Source: Vibrio ziniensis (GTDB lineage Bacteria > Pseudomonadota > Gammaproteobacteria > Enterobacterales > Vibrionaceae). Taken from it: a DNA stretch of 64,000 nt. The notes under the pieces were generated by a model, which worked only from the letters and a program-made list of their open reading frames with translations, had not been told where the DNA came from and searched no databases. Below, one piece after another: positions 21,266-40,041 of this stretch (its first letter is position 1; each line of letters begins with the position of its first letter). The stretch is taken from positions 2,914,001 to 2,978,000 of the forward strand of contig NZ_CP049331.1 in NCBI RefSeq assembly GCF_011064285.1, given 5' to 3'. The position numbers and the translations under genes were made by a program.

Positions 21266-21385
21266 AAGCCTGGCGATGTCCTACTCTCACATGGGGAGAC
21301 CCCACACTACCATCGGCGCTAATTCGTTTCACTTCTGAGTTCGGCATGGAATCAGGTGGGTCCAAATCGCTATGGTCGCCAAGCA
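21266..21385 (-). rRNA. rrf: 5S rRNA, downstream operon
   Basis: A 120-nt sequence starting TGCTTGGCGACCATAGCG and ending GCCAGGCTT, with the two ends pairing. It matches the copy at 27007-27126. Ends are set by comparison with E. coli 5S. Confidence 0.95.
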
Positions 21386-21510
21386 AATTCTGTTTTTGAT
21401 TTCACTTTTTATAAAAAAGTGGAAACCAACAAATCGGAAAGCTGTTTAGTGTTCTCTACACATTCAATTCTGCTCTTGCTTTGAGTCCATCAAAACCCCT
21501 TGGGTGTTGT

Positions 21511-24400
<2,890 letters not shown>

Positions 24401-24772
24401 ATACAACCCCAAGAGGTCTTTCGTATGGCAAACAACCAAGGTTTAGTTGTCTCTCATTATTTGAATGAGCGAGAGACATTTCGATTTTGCCGGACTCAAA
24501 TATGAATACTTACTTATAAAGTAAGATTCCCAAGAACACTTGAATGTGTATTGGTACCTAAATCATCTCTTCATAAAAAGAAATCATCTAGGATTTGAGA
24601 ACTTTTAATAAATAACAATTCAATCAAAAATTGTTATTTGTCAGCTTTCCAAATTGTTAAAGAGCAAAGTGTCATCTAAAACACTTTTTAAGGATTCTCG
24701 TCGTCAAAAGTCCGAACCACATACCTTTTATTGAAGTGGTTTGGATTTCATTATCCAAAAATGCTTAAAGAG
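24401..24772 (-). other. 16S-23S spacer, 23S-proximal part (downstream operon)
   Basis: There are no genes here. It holds the complementary flanks that form the 23S processing stem and a boxA antitermination signal, GCTCTTTAACAATTTG on the minus strand near 24652-24667. It lacks a segment of about 36 bp near the 23S end that the other operon has (around 30160-30199). Confidence 0.75.
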
Positions 24773-24848
24773 TGGTGGGCGATACCGGGTTCGAACCAGT
24801 GACCCCCTGCTTGTAAGGCAGGTGCTCTCCCAACTGAGCTAATCGCCC
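24773..24848 (-). tRNA. tRNA-Val (TAC)
   Basis: A 76-nt cloverleaf starting GGGCGATTAGCTCAG with encoded CCA. The anticodon loop CTTACAA gives TAC. It is a 16S-23S spacer tRNA. Confidence 0.95.
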
Positions 24849-24878
24849 ACATAAGTTTGAATTCTTCGTGGAGAAGAA

Positions 24879-24954
24879 TGGTGGGTCGTGCAGGATTCGA
24901 ACCTGCGACCAATTGATTAAAAGTCAACTGCTCTACCAACTGAGCTAACGACCC
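24879..24954 (-). tRNA. tRNA-Lys (TTT)
   Basis: A 76-nt cloverleaf starting GGGTCGTTAGCTCAG with encoded CCA. The anticodon loop CTTTTAA gives TTT. It is a 16S-23S spacer tRNA. Confidence 0.95.
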
Positions 24955-24991
24955 CCTTTTATTCCCTTTCTTTACGAAAAAGAAGTGGAAT

Positions 24992-25067
24992 TGGTATCCC
25001 GTAGGGGAGTCGAACCCCTGTTACCGCCGTGAAAGGGCGGTGTCCTAGGCCTCTAGACGAACGGGAC
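24992..25067 (-). tRNA. tRNA-Glu (TTC)
   Basis: A 76-nt cloverleaf starting GTCCCGTTCGTCTAG with encoded CCA. The anticodon loop CTTTCAC gives TTC. It is the first spacer tRNA after 16S. Confidence 0.95.
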
Positions 25068-25133
25068 ACTAAGATACTCTTACTTTCTAAACCTAATCAA
25101 TCTGTGTGGACACTCATCAAGAGAATCTTTACG

Positions 25134-26676
<1,543 letters not shown>

Positions 26677-26863
26677 AAGATTTTGTCGGCTCAATGAATA
26701 CTGATTACATTCTTTTGCTTAATAAAAAGCTAAGTAATGTTGAATTGACTGTGCTGAATCTTACGATTCAATTGGTCACTCAGTTCATTGAAACCTAATT
26801 TGAAACCGAAGTTTCTAATTTGATTTTCATCAACGAGTGCCCACACAGATTGATAGGTTTAAA

Positions 26864-26875
26864 TTGTTAAAGAGC
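26864..26875 (-). promoter_or_regulatory. boxA antitermination site in rRNA leader
   Basis: GCTCTTTAACAA on the minus strand, between the promoter and 16S. It matches the Nus-factor boxA consensus. A second boxA lies in each 16S-23S spacer. Confidence 0.8.
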
Positions 26876-26913
26876 TTTGCTTTCAGTGCCTTAGCACCTG
26901 GGCAGGTGCGCGT

Positions 26914-26941
26914 ATATTACGCTTCATGCTTTGAAAGTCAA
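26914..26941 (-). promoter_or_regulatory. P1-type promoter of the downstream rRNA operon
   Basis: TTGACT (26941-26936), a 16-bp spacer and TAATAT (26919-26914) are followed by the GC-rich start region ACGCGCAC, typical of rRNA P1 promoters. It lies only 65 bp beyond the 5S gene of the upstream operon. Confidence 0.85.
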
Positions 26942-26977
26942 CATAAAATTCTAAGTTTTATTAAAACTTTATGGTGA

Positions 26978-26997
26978 CTTCTTCCTATTGGAAGAAG
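26978..26997 (-). terminator. Possible terminator hairpin after the upstream operon's 5S
   Basis: CTTCTTCC-AATA-GGAAGAAG on the minus strand is a strong hairpin but lacks an immediate T run. A second AT-rich inverted repeat follows. Termination between the tandem rRNA operons may be incomplete. Confidence 0.5.
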
Positions 26998-27006
26998 CAG
27001 AAATTA

Positions 27007-27126
27007 AAGCCTGGCGATGTCCTACTCTCACATGGGGAGACCCCACACTACCATCGGCGCTAATTCGTTTCACTTCTGAGTTCGGCATGGAATCAGGTGG
27101 GTCCAAATCGCTATGGTCGCCAAGCA
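27007..27126 (-). rRNA. rrf: 5S rRNA, upstream operon
   Basis: 120 nt with the same sequence as the 5S at 21266-21385. No distal tRNA follows this copy. Confidence 0.95.
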
Positions 27127-27251
27127 AATTCTGTTTTTGATTTCACTTTTTATAAAAAAGTGGAAACCAACAAATCGGAAAGCTGTTTAGTGTTCTCTAC
27201 ACATTCAATTCTGCTCTTGCTTTGAGTCCATCAAAACCCCTTGGGTGTTGT

Positions 27252-30141
<2,890 letters not shown>

Positions 30142-30489
30142 ATACAACCCCAAGAGGTTTCTATTTGCTTTCACTTTTCAAAAGTGAAGACAAAAAGGCG
30201 TATGGCAAACAACCAAGGTTTAGTTGTCTCTCATTATTTGAATGAGCGAGAGACATTTCGATTTTGCCGGACTCAAATATGAATACTTACTTATAAAGTA
30301 AGATTCCCAAGAACACTTGAATGTGTATTGGTACCTAATCACTCTTTATTAAGAGAAATTAGGATTTGAGAACTTTTAATAAATAACAATTCAATCAAAA
30401 ATTGTTATTTGTCAGCTTTCCAAATTGTTAAAGAGCAAGTTTTCTATTGAAAACCATTTTTAAAAGCACTCATCGAATGCACTTAAAGA
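30142..30489 (-). other. 16S-23S spacer, 23S-proximal part (upstream operon)
   Basis: There are no genes here. It shares most of its sequence, including a boxA at about 30421-30437, with the other operon. It carries an extra segment near 30160-30199 containing the inverted repeat TTCACTTTTCAAAAGTGAA. Confidence 0.75.
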
Positions 30490-30565
30490 TGGTGGAGCTA
30501 TGCGGGATCGAACCGCAGACCTCCTGCGTGCAAGGCAGGCGCTCTCCCAGCTGAGCTATAACCCC
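30490..30565 (-). tRNA. tRNA-Ala (TGC)
   Basis: A 76-nt cloverleaf starting GGGGTTATAGCTCAG with encoded CCA. The anticodon loop CTTGCAC gives TGC. It is a spacer tRNA. Confidence 0.95.
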
Positions 30566-30600
30566 ATCAGGTGTCGATACTTCAATTTCACAAGGAATAT

Positions 30601-30677
30601 TGGTGGGTCTGAGTGGACTCGAACCACCGACCTCTCGCTTATCAGGCGAACGCTCTAACCACCTGAGCTACAGACCC
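30601..30677 (-). tRNA. tRNA-Ile (GAT)
   Basis: A 77-nt cloverleaf starting GGGTCTGTAGCTCAG with encoded CCA. The anticodon loop CTGATAA gives GAT. With tRNA-Ala it forms the classic Ile-Ala spacer. Confidence 0.95.
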
Positions 30678-30745
30678 AGTATCGTCTCTTAAACTTACTT
30701 AAACCTAATCAATCTGTGTGGACACTCATCAAGAGAATCTTTACG

Positions 30746-32288
<1,543 letters not shown>

Positions 32289-32459
32289 AAGATTTTGTCG
32301 ACTCAACGAATACTGATTCATATCTTACGATATGTGAATTGACTGTGCTCGATACCGAAGTATCAAATTGGTCACTCAGTTCATTGAAATCTAAATTTGA
32401 AGCCGAAGCTTCTAATTGATTTTCATCAACGAGTGCCCACACAGATTGATAGGTTTAAA

Positions 32460-32471
32460 TTGTTAAAGAGC
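32460..32471 (-). promoter_or_regulatory. boxA antitermination site in rRNA leader
   Basis: GCTCTTTAACAA on the minus strand, at the same relative place as in the other operon. Confidence 0.8.
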
Positions 32472-32509
32472 GGTGCTTCTAAGAAGGTTTCTTCTCGAAG
32501 CGGAGGTGC

Positions 32510-32537
32510 ATTCTAGCGAGATAATTGTCAGTGTCAA
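32510..32537 (-). promoter_or_regulatory. Promoter of the upstream rRNA operon
   Basis: TTGACA (32537-32532), a 16-bp spacer and TAGAAT (32515-32510). The start region GCACCTCC is less GC-rich than in the downstream operon. AT-rich DNA upstream (32538-32570) could act as an UP element. The rest of the 32289-32715 gap is leader and AT-rich DNA without a gene. Confidence 0.85.
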
Positions 32538-32715
32538 ACACTTTTTCAAATTTTCTTTTTAGAAGTCTTATCCTCTTCCAACACTAGCTGAAGCCTTGCG
32601 ACGTCTGCCGTGTCAGTGAGGCGGCATTATAGGGAGGAATTAAAACGGCGCAAGTGCTTTTTTGAAAAAAATAGAAAAAACATCTCGTTCGTTCAAGAAA
32701 GCAGCAAAAATAACA

Positions 32716-32741
32716 AAAAGAGGGCTTTTAGCCCTCTTTTT
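32716..32741 (-). terminator. Terminator after fre
   Basis: The hairpin AAGAGGGC-TTTTA-GCCCTCTT with flanking A and T runs, just beyond the fre stop codon. Confidence 0.88.
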
Positions 32742-32763
32742 TATCTGTAATTCAGTAAAGTTT

Positions 32764-33477
32764 TTATATAAATGCGTATGCATCTGCGAACATTCTTTCA
32801 CTCAGTGCTTGTTTATTCTGAGTAAATTGTTCTCTCGCAGCGCCCGCCATTTCAAAGCGTCCCGCAATATAGATATCAAAATCAGCTAGAGAATCGAAAT
32901 CAGCGCTGATTGCTTGCAGCACATTACCTACTTTTCCTTGCCAGTTTTTGCCAGTTTCTTCAACTACTGGAATAAAATGAACATTTTTATGTTCTGCGGC
33001 AATTTGCTCTAGCTCGCTCAAAGCATAAAGTTGGCTTTCGTCTCTAGCGCCCCAGTATAAATAGATAGGGTTTGCTTTGTTCTGAGCAATACAGTGATCC
33101 AAAATAGAACGAACGTAACTAAAACCTGTACCACCAGCGATGAGTAATACTGGTCGTTCGCTGTCTTCTTTTATCCATGCATCACCGTGTGGAGCATCAA
33201 TTTCAATATCCGTTTGCTTTTCTAGTGCTTTACGCATCAGTTGAACAACTTCAATTGCGTAAGCATTATGTTCAGCAGCACCGATATGTAACTCAAGTTC
33301 TCCTTCATGACGACAAGGGCTGCTCGCGATGGAGAATGGACGCTTATCTTTTTCGCCCATGACAACCATTAGATACTGACCTGCTTTAAAAGATACAGGC
33401 TGTTCTGGATGAAGCAGGATCTGATAAGTATTACTGGCTAAAGACTGTATCGACTTTACTTTACATTTTATGGTCAT
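32764..33477 (-). CDS. fre: NAD(P)H-flavin reductase (Fre/LuxG type)
   Basis: A 237-residue reductase of the ferredoxin-NADP reductase superfamily. The flavin-binding motif RPFSIASSP and the nucleotide-binding motif [13 protein letters not shown] are present, and the length is close to E. coli Fre (233). It uses NAD(P)H to make free reduced FMN or FAD. It is the last gene of ubiD-ferredoxin-fre. Because UbiD needs prenylated FMN, which is made from reduced FMN by UbiX, the linkage may be functional; that is an inference. Confidence 0.92.
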   Translation of the reverse strand: MTIKCKVKSIQSLASNTYQILLHPEQPVSFKAGQYLMVVMGEKDKRPFSIASSPCRHEGELELHIGAAEHNAYAIEVVQLMRKALEKQTDIEIDAPHGDAWIKEDSERPVLLIAGGTGFSYVRSILDHCIAQNKANPIYLYWGARDESQLYALSELEQIAAEHKNVHFIPVVEETGKNWQGKVGNVLQAISADFDSLADFDIYIAGRFEMAGAAREQFTQNKQALSERMFADAYAFI

Positions 33478-33510
33478 GTTTATCCTTCTTACTTACTCTG
33501 CAAAAGTAGC

Positions 33511-33780
33511 TTACTCTGCAAAAGTAAGAACTAAATGACTTTCAGCTATAGCTTGGCAGGGAAATATCCATCCTTCAGCTTGCTCTTTCTCTGTAAGCAT
33601 AGGCTCTAGATGATAACTGATATCCCCTTCCACTTTTCGGCACAGGCACGCAGCACATGCACCCACTTGGCAACGATGAGGAAATGGAACTTGCTGATTG
33701 AGCGCAGCTTCCAATATCGTTTGCCCTTTTTCAACTTCAAACTGAAGTTCGCTTGGCAGCAAACGGACAGTAAAAGTCAT
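33511..33780 (-). CDS. Plant-type 2Fe-2S ferredoxin
   Basis: A small protein of 89 residues with the cluster ligands Cys37, Cys42, Cys45 and Cys75 (C-x4-C-x2-C-x29-C), the plant-type 2Fe-2S pattern. It is an electron carrier of unknown partner. It overlaps the ubiD stop by four bases (ATGA) and lies 33 bp before fre, so translation is probably coupled to ubiD. A tandem duplication of about 19 bp spans its stop codon, so the last five codons and the stop are repeated just downstream. Confidence 0.88.
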   Translation of the reverse strand: MTFTVRLLPSELQFEVEKGQTILEAALNQQVPFPHRCQVGACAACLCRKVEGDISYHLEPMLTEKEQAEGWIFPCQAIAESHLVLTFAE

Positions 33781-35630
33781 AGAATGCCTAATTCATCCCA
33801 GATGGCATCAATTTTCGCTACCAACTGAGGATCTTTGTGAATAGGTGTTCCCCATTCACGTGACACTTCACCTTCAAACTTATTGGTCGCGTCCAAACCT
33901 AACTTGGACACGGAACCATTGTTTGCCGCAATCTTATAAGTATCGCGAGCGGGATCCATTCTGGTTGTAATAGCCCAGATAATATCATTCCAATCACGAG
34001 CGTTCACATCGTCATCACATAATACGACGAATTTGGCGTCAGTGTACTCTGCCAAAAAGCCCCATACCGCGTCTAACAACGCTTTTGATTCGCCGCTGCC
34101 ATATTTACGCATCGAAATGATCACTATGCGATTTTCTGTCGACGGTGGGAAATAGATGTCTTCGATTTGCGGATGGCGACGTTTGAACTCCTCTATATCC
34201 GCTTCTGTTATCTCATGCGGTGTTCTGACTTCGACGTTAGCAGTCATCGCCAGTTCAGCATCCCATTTTATTGTTGCATCTAATCCCATTTTGGAACCAA
34301 GACCCGCGACCGGCGAAGCAAAATCTAATGAGTCAATAGGCGTGTTCTCAATCATTAGAGTATCGCGTATCGGATCCATATGTTCGCACATCGCTTTAGT
34401 AACAGAATTCCAATCACGTGCATTCACACTTTCATCGAGAACGACCACGTACTTGGTGTACATGAACTGACGCAAGAAAGACCATACGCCCATCATGACC
34501 CGTTTAGCGTGACCCGGATATTGCTTCTTCATTGTCACTACGGCCATTCGGTAGGAGCAACCTTCTGGCGGCAGGTAGAAATCAACGATTTCAGGGAACT
34601 GCTTTTGCAAAATGGGAACAAAGACTTCGTTCAGTGCCACGCCAAGAACGGCGGGCTCATCTGGCGGACGTCCTGTGTACGTACTGTGGTAAATAGGTTT
34701 GTTGCGCATAGTAACATGCGTAACTGTGAATACATGGTGACGTTCTACTTCATTATAGTAGCCCGTGTGGTCACCATAAGGCCCCTCATCAGCGTATTCA
34801 TTGGGATCGATATAGCCTTCCAATACAATCTCAGCACTGGCTGGTACTTCTAAATCATTACTGACCGATTTCACCACTTCGGTCTTGCTGCCACGCAGTA
34901 AACCAGCGAACGCATATTCGGATAGTGTGTCAGGTACAGGTGTTACCGCACCTAAGATAGTGGCAGGATCTGCACCGAAGGCGACTGAAACAGGAAAACG
35001 CTCTCCTTGGTTAGCTTCCATCCACTCTCTGAAGTCTAGGGCACCACCACGGTGAGCCAGCCAACGCATAATGATTTTATTCTTGGCAATTTTTTGTTGA
35101 CGATAGATACCGAGATTCTGGCGTTTCTTGTTTGGACCACGTGTAATGGTTAAACCCCAAGTGAGCAGAGGCGCTACATCATCCGCCCAGCAACTCATCA
35201 CAGGTATCTTATCCAAGTCGACTTCATCACCCTGCCAGATAATGTCCTGACATGGTGCTTTACGTAACCTTTTGGCAGGCATGTTCAATACTTGCTTGAA
35301 CACGGGCAACTTATCCAGAGCATCACGGAACCCACGAGGCGGTTCAGGCTCTTTCAGATAGGCCAACAATTTTCCAACTTCACGTAAATCTTGAACACTC
35401 TCGCGCCCCATACCGATAGCCACCCGCTCAGGTGTACCAAACAAGTTGGTGAGAACAGGGACATCGTAACCAATTGGGTTTTCAAAAAGTAAGGCGGGAC
35501 CTGCTTGACGCAAGGTTCGGTCACTGATTTCCGTCATTTCATAATGCGGATCAATGGGATGAGTAATACGTTTGAGTTGTCCGTGCGCTTCTAGATGCTC
35601 AAGAAAATCACGTAAGTTTTTAAAGCTCAT
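33777..35630 (-). CDS. ubiD: 4-hydroxy-3-polyprenylbenzoate decarboxylase UbiD with duplicated C-terminus
   Basis: This prFMN-dependent decarboxylase acts in ubiquinone synthesis. Residues 1-455 follow E. coli UbiD (497 aa) closely: [44 protein letters not shown]. The chain then continues to 617 residues because a C-terminal segment is repeated. [19 protein letters not shown]...VNARDWN...MDPIRDT...MGLDAT (351-453) recurs in diverged form at 492-582 as [18 protein letters not shown]...VNARDWN...MDPARDT...LGLDAT. The second copy is the one followed by the normal family end ([10 protein letters not shown]). It is first in ubiD-ferredoxin-fre. Confidence 0.93.
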   Translation of the reverse strand: MSFKNLRDFLEHLEAHGQLKRITHPIDPHYEMTEISDRTLRQAGPALLFENPIGYDVPVLTNLFGTPERVAIGMGRESVQDLREVGKLLAYLKEPEPPRGFRDALDKLPVFKQVLNMPAKRLRKAPCQDIIWQGDEVDLDKIPVMSCWADDVAPLLTWGLTITRGPNKKRQNLGIYRQQKIAKNKIIMRWLAHRGGALDFREWMEANQGERFPVSVAFGADPATILGAVTPVPDTLSEYAFAGLLRGSKTEVVKSVSNDLEVPASAEIVLEGYIDPNEYADEGPYGDHTGYYNEVERHHVFTVTHVTMRNKPIYHSTYTGRPPDEPAVLGVALNEVFVPILQKQFPEIVDFYLPPEGCSYRMAVVTMKKQYPGHAKRVMMGVWSFLRQFMYTKYVVVLDESVNARDWNSVTKAMCEHMDPIRDTLMIENTPIDSLDFASPVAGLGSKMGLDATIKWDAELAMTANVEVRTPHEITEADIEEFKRRHPQIEDIYFPPSTENRIVIISMRKYGSGESKALLDAVWGFLAEYTDAKFVVLCDDDVNARDWNDIIWAITTRMDPARDTYKIAANNGSVSKLGLDATNKFEGEVSREWGTPIHKDPQLVAKIDAIWDELGIL

Positions 35631-35734
35631 AGCTGCTCTGTAGATGATTAAACTGCGCGCAGTATAACAAAAACAATGTGCTATCGGTTTCTCTTTTATT
35701 CAAACTGACAACTGACGGGCACAGAGGATACTTG

Positions 35735-36727
35735 TTACGGAGTTAAAACTTGTAAAATAGCTTGGCTTTCAACCCGGCGATTATTGTTAAGCAGCTCTTT
35801 CAACCAAGGTTGATACCCCTGCTCCGCCAGTGCTTGTGCCACAATCGGTGCATCTGCCGAATTTTCCAAACGTTTTACCAAGAACTGTTTCACCTCATTA
35901 GAAAAAGGTTTGGGGATCTTGACTAAACACTGTAATGCGTTGGTTGCCAATCTTGGATTATCTGCTGCCAGCATAATTTGTTGGATGGAAAAATCATCTC
36001 CTCGCTGAGCGAGACGTTCTAATTCTTGCTCAACATAAAAGTCAGCACGCATCAGCCATAACAATTTATATAGAGGAGCATAACCTGTTACCTGTGCCAT
36101 TTTGACCATTACCGTTGAAGAAGGTAACCAACTGACCACTTTCACATCGGTTAACTGTTTAACCAGTTGGTGCTGAACTTTATCAGACAAATGAACAAAT
36201 TCACTCAGCAGTAAGTCTTCACGTTGCTGTACCAAGTAGTCAGGACCAGTTAGCCAATCTTGCAAGTTCAACTCACCACCTTCCGCTTTAAGCATAAAAC
36301 TAACCACACTCTGATCTTTCTTCCATTGCTTAGTCAGTCGGTGGGCAATTGCTATGTAATCGAACGCGGGAACGGAAAACTCATACCCTTGTCCTTTCTC
36401 TAATACTTGATAAACAGGGACAATGTTTTTCTGTTTTTCCACAAATTGGAATAAGTTTTCAGATAGGGAAACTTGATGCTGCTCTAAGTGCTGCAACAAT
36501 AAAAAGCGCGCAGCTTCCTGTTGCGGCAACGAGATACGTTCCACAGCAAACGAAAGAGCATCGATATCGTCTTTTATCGCCAAATCGACCAACTCAGAAA
36601 CTTTCTGTTGTAGCTGATTATCTTGCAACAGCTTTTGCTGGCTGGTTGATGAAACTTCAACAGCGGAAGCTGGTGTCCAAGCAAATAAAAGAGAGAGGAA
36701 TAAACTAAACAACAGTCCTTGTTGCAT
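35735..36727 (-). CDS. Secreted protein of unknown function, likely helical repeats
   Basis: I do not recognise a named family. The 330 residues start with a signal peptide (MQQGLLFSLFLSLLFAWTPASA). The rest is rich in short amphipathic helices with leucine, glutamine and alanine, including several ARFLLLQHLEQ- and LAEQGYQPWLKEL-like units that suggest HEAT-like repeats. A periplasmic location is likely. The start is firm, with AGGAGG five bases before the ATG. It lies between rho and ubiD on the same strand and has no terminator between it and ubiD that I could see. Confidence 0.75.
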   Translation of the reverse strand: MQQGLLFSLFLSLLFAWTPASAVEVSSTSQQKLLQDNQLQQKVSELVDLAIKDDIDALSFAVERISLPQQEAARFLLLQHLEQHQVSLSENLFQFVEKQKNIVPVYQVLEKGQGYEFSVPAFDYIAIAHRLTKQWKKDQSVVSFMLKAEGGELNLQDWLTGPDYLVQQREDLLLSEFVHLSDKVQHQLVKQLTDVKVVSWLPSSTVMVKMAQVTGYAPLYKLLWLMRADFYVEQELERLAQRGDDFSIQQIMLAADNPRLATNALQCLVKIPKPFSNEVKQFLVKRLENSADAPIVAQALAEQGYQPWLKELLNNNRRVESQAILQVLTP

Positions 36728-36785
36728 ATTAACCTCCTGTTAACATTCCCCGTAATTGTCGTGCGGTTATGAGGAGAATGCAAAC

Positions 36786-36812
36786 AAAAACACCACCCAA
36801 TGGGTGGTGCTT
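36786..36812 (-). terminator. Terminator after rho
   Basis: AGCACCACCC-ATT-GGGTGGTGTTTTTG on the minus strand, just after the rho stop codon. The T5 run is clear. Confidence 0.88.
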
Positions 36813-36834
36813 CAAAATAATCAATGTTTATTCA

Positions 36835-38094
36835 TTACTGACGGCGCATTGCGTCGAAGAATTCATCATTGGTTTTGGTCATCGCAAGCTTATCGATGAG
36901 GAATTCCATTGCGTCGATTTCGCCCATTGGGTGAACGATCTTACGCAGAATCCACATTTTTTGTAGTTCGTCTGTCTTAGTTAACAACTCTTCACGACGA
37001 GTACCTGAACGGTTGAAGTCAATCGCAGGGAAAACACGCTTTTCTGCAATCTTACGGTTCAAGTGCAGTTCCATGTTACCTGTACCTTTGAACTCTTCGT
37101 AAATGACTTCATCCATTTTAGAACCCGTATCAACCAGCGCTGTAGCGATGATAGTTAAGCTACCACCTTCTTCTACATTACGAGCTGCACCGAAGAAACG
37201 TTTTGGACGGTGTAATGCGTTAGCGTCCACACCACCAGTAAGAACTTTACCTGATGAAGGAACAACCGTGTTGTAAGCACGCGCTAGACGAGTGATAGAG
37301 TCAAGCAGGATAACTACGTCTTTCTTGTGCTCAACAAGACGTTTTGCTTTCTCGATAACCATTTCTGCAACTTGAACGTGGCGAGATGCTGGTTCATCAA
37401 ACGTTGAAGCAACCACTTCACCTTTTACCAAGCGTTGCATCTCAGTAACTTCTTCTGGACGTTCGTCAATAAGAAGTACCATCAATTCACACTCAGGGTG
37501 GTTGCTAGCAATACTTTGGGCGATGTTTTGTAGCAACATAGTTTTACCCGCTTTTGGCGGAGCTACAATCAAACCACGTTGACCTTTACCGATAGGAGAA
37601 GCAAGGTCAAGAACTCGTGCCGTAATGTCTTCTGTCGAGCCATTACCACGCTCCATTACCATACGCTCATTAGCGTGTAGTGGAGTTAAGTTCTCAAATA
37701 GAATTTTGTTACGCGCGTTATCAGGTTTATCGTGGTTAACAGTGTTCACTTTCAATAGTGCAAAGTAACGTTCACCTTCTTTTGGCGGGCGAATTTTCCC
37801 TGCAATCGAGTCACCTGTACGTAGGTTAAAACGACGAATTTGGCTTGGAGATACGTAGATATCATCTGGGCCAGCAAGATATGAACTATCTGCGCTACGC
37901 AAGAAACCAAAACCGTCTTGAAGAATTTCCAAAACACCGTCGCCGAAGATATCTTCACCGCTCTTGGCGTGCGCTTTTAAAATAGCGAAAATAATGTCTT
38001 GTTTTCTTAGACGCGCAAGGTTTTCGAGGCCTAGGCTCTCACCAAGTTTGACAAGATCAGCTACGGGTCTGTTCTTCAGTTCTGTTAGATTCAT
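36835..38094 (-). CDS. rho: Transcription termination factor Rho
   Basis: A protein of 419 residues, the same length as E. coli Rho, from the ATG at 38094 ([14 protein letters not shown]). The open frame begins eight codons earlier at a TTG, but the ATG matches the family. It has an N-terminal RNA-binding domain with FGFLRS, the Walker A motif APPKAGKT, and the sequence [13 protein letters not shown]. It is a hexameric RNA translocase that ends transcription and works with NusG. The 150-bp leader between the trxA terminator and rho has no clear open frame. Confidence 0.97.
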   Translation of the reverse strand: MNLTELKNRPVADLVKLGESLGLENLARLRKQDIIFAILKAHAKSGEDIFGDGVLEILQDGFGFLRSADSSYLAGPDDIYVSPSQIRRFNLRTGDSIAGKIRPPKEGERYFALLKVNTVNHDKPDNARNKILFENLTPLHANERMVMERGNGSTEDITARVLDLASPIGKGQRGLIVAPPKAGKTMLLQNIAQSIASNHPECELMVLLIDERPEEVTEMQRLVKGEVVASTFDEPASRHVQVAEMVIEKAKRLVEHKKDVVILLDSITRLARAYNTVVPSSGKVLTGGVDANALHRPKRFFGAARNVEEGGSLTIIATALVDTGSKMDEVIYEEFKGTGNMELHLNRKIAEKRVFPAIDFNRSGTRREELLTKTDELQKMWILRKIVHPMGEIDAMEFLIDKLAMTKTNDEFFDAMRRQ

Positions 38095-38245
38095 TGTGGT
38101 GGATACTTGTTTAGTCAAAATAGGATCTATTTTCTAGTTAAGATGGATTTGGTCGTAGGACTGACCAAGAAGTGAACACTTGTTTAATTTACGTGCAATA
38201 AACTAGCACTAAATATTAGCCTAGTCTAGAAATTGTTTTTTTCAA

Positions 38246-38276
38246 AAACAAAACCGTACATATTTCTATGTACGGT
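38246..38276 (-). terminator. Terminator after trxA
   Basis: CCGTACATAGAAATATGTACGG forms a near-perfect hairpin followed by TTTTGTTTTTG on the minus strand. It separates trxA from rho. Confidence 0.8.
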
Positions 38277-38290
38277 AAAGTTAAGGCGAA

Positions 38291-38617
38291 TTATAGATTT
38301 GCGTCCAAGAACTCTTTTAGTTGAGTTTTAGACAGCGCACCTACTTTAGTCGCTGCTACGCCACCATCTTTAAATAGCAGAAGCGTAGGAATACCACGAA
38401 TACCGAACTTAGGTGGTGTGCCTGCGTTGTGGTCGATATTCAGTTTACCGATAGTGAGCTTACCTTCGTATTCTTCTGCGATTTCATCAAGAATAGGCGC
38501 GATCATCTTACAAGGGCCACACCATTCTGCCCAAAAATCCACTAGAACAGGGCCTGCAGCTTTGATTACATCGTTCTCAAAACCATCATCAGATAGCTGC
38601 AAAATTTTATCACTCAT
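38291..38617 (-). CDS. trxA: Thioredoxin 1
   Basis: A protein of 108 residues from the ATG at 38617 ([16 protein letters not shown]), with GGAG six bases upstream; the open frame starts four codons earlier without a site. The redox motif WCGPC has cysteines at 33 and 36, and the cis-proline region [11 protein letters not shown] is present. It is the general cytoplasmic disulfide reductase. It is divergent from rhlB, as in other Gammaproteobacteria. Confidence 0.97.
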   Translation of the reverse strand: MSDKILQLSDDGFENDVIKAAGPVLVDFWAEWCGPCKMIAPILDEIAEEYEGKLTIGKLNIDHNAGTPPKFGIRGIPTLLLFKDGGVAATKVGALSKTQLKEFLDANL

Positions 38618-38729
38618 CTTCCACTCCAATGTGTTTTTTCTGAACTGGTTGCATACTAACCAGTAAATAGATGCTCTATTGGAATGTATTTACTTCCGTA
38701 ATGCAAGTGGAAGCTGATATTCTATAGAC

Positions 38730-40034
38730 ATGAAAAAGACACATATCACAGAGCAAAAATTCGCTAACTTGGATTTACATCCCCAAGTCATTGAAGGATT
38801 GGAAAAAAAAGGGTTCGAATATTGTACCCCTATCCAAGCATTAGCGTTGCCGGTACTGCTCACCGGCCAAGACATTGCAGGCCAGGCCCAAACGGGAACT
38901 GGTAAAACCATCGCGTTTCTTGCTGCGACTTTTAACCATTTGATGAAAACACCGGAAGTTGAAGGCCGTAAAGCTACTCAGCCACGTGCGATTATTATGG
39001 CTCCGACGCGTGAACTCGCGATTCAGATCTATAACGATGCTGACACGTTAGCTGAAAGCACGGGTCTAAAAGCTGCGCTGGCTTATGGTGGTGAAAGCTA
39101 CGATAAACAGCTTGGCAAACTTCAAGAAGGTGTAGATATCCTGATCGGCACAACTGGCCGCATCATTGATTTCTACAAACAACGTGTTTTCAACCTGAAC
39201 AACATTCAAGCGGTGGTTCTGGATGAAGCCGACCGTATGTTTGATTTGGGATTCATTAAGGACATCCGTTTCTTATTCCGTCGGATGCCTGAGCCAAAAG
39301 ATCGTCTGAACATGCTGTTCTCGGCAACATTGTCATACCGAGTTCAAGAATTGGCATTCGAACACATGCACAACCCTGAGCATGTGGTGGTTGAGCCTGA
39401 GCAAAAAACAGGTCACCGCATTAAAGAAGAGCTGTTCTACCCTTCAAACGAACACAAAATGGCACTGCTACAAACTCTGGTTGAAGAAGATTGGCCAGAT
39501 CGCGCAATCATTTTTGCTAATACCAAACACCGTTGTGAAAACATCTGGGGTGCACTTGCTGCTGATGGTCACCGCGTAGGTTTGCTAACAGGTGATGTTC
39601 CGCAGAAAAAACGTGAGCGTATTTTGGAACAGTTTACTCAAGGTGAAGTCGATATTCTTGTTGCTACAGACGTGGCAGCTCGTGGTCTGCATATCCCGCA
39701 AGTAACGCACGTATTTAACTACGATCTGCCTGATGACTGTGAAGATTACGTTCATCGTATCGGTCGTACTGGTCGTGCCGGCGCAAGCGGTAACTCGATT
39801 TCGTTTGCTTGTGAAGAGTACGCGATCAACTTAACTGCAATTGAAGAATACATTGCACATTCGATCCCGGTGTCCGATTACGACCCAGCAGCGCTACTGA
39901 CGAATTTGCCGAAACCGTTAACACTTCGCTCATCGTCACCACAGCGCCGTACCAACACAGGTGGTTCTCGCAACAACGGAAATCGTAAACCACAAAGACG
40001 CCCACGCGCACCTCAAAAGCAAAAGGATTCGTAA
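38730..40034 (+). CDS. rhlB: ATP-dependent RNA helicase RhlB
   Basis: A 434-residue DEAD-box helicase and partner of the RNA degradosome. The motifs are complete and in order: Q-motif region [32 protein letters not shown], and HRIGRTGR. The C-terminus from about residue 400 is basic and low in complexity (arginine, asparagine and proline rich), as in RhlB. It is followed by gppA with seven bases between, forming the conserved rhlB-gppA pair. Confidence 0.96.
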   Translation: MKKTHITEQKFANLDLHPQVIEGLEKKGFEYCTPIQALALPVLLTGQDIAGQAQTGTGKTIAFLAATFNHLMKTPEVEGRKATQPRAIIMAPTRELAIQIYNDADTLAESTGLKAALAYGGESYDKQLGKLQEGVDILIGTTGRIIDFYKQRVFNLNNIQAVVLDEADRMFDLGFIKDIRFLFRRMPEPKDRLNMLFSATLSYRVQELAFEHMHNPEHVVVEPEQKTGHRIKEELFYPSNEHKMALLQTLVEEDWPDRAIIFANTKHRCENIWGALAADGHRVGLLTGDVPQKKRERILEQFTQGEVDILVATDVAARGLHIPQVTHVFNYDLPDDCEDYVHRIGRTGRAGASGNSISFACEEYAINLTAIEEYIAHSIPVSDYDPAALLTNLPKPLTLRSSSPQRRTNTGGSRNNGNRKPQRRPRAPQKQKDS

Positions 40035-40041
40035 TTCATCT

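Noticed and set aside
32662-32889. A 75-codon frame overlapping the fre terminator and 3' end
   Set aside because: It is lysine- and serine-rich over AT-rich leader and terminator DNA, and antisense to fre.
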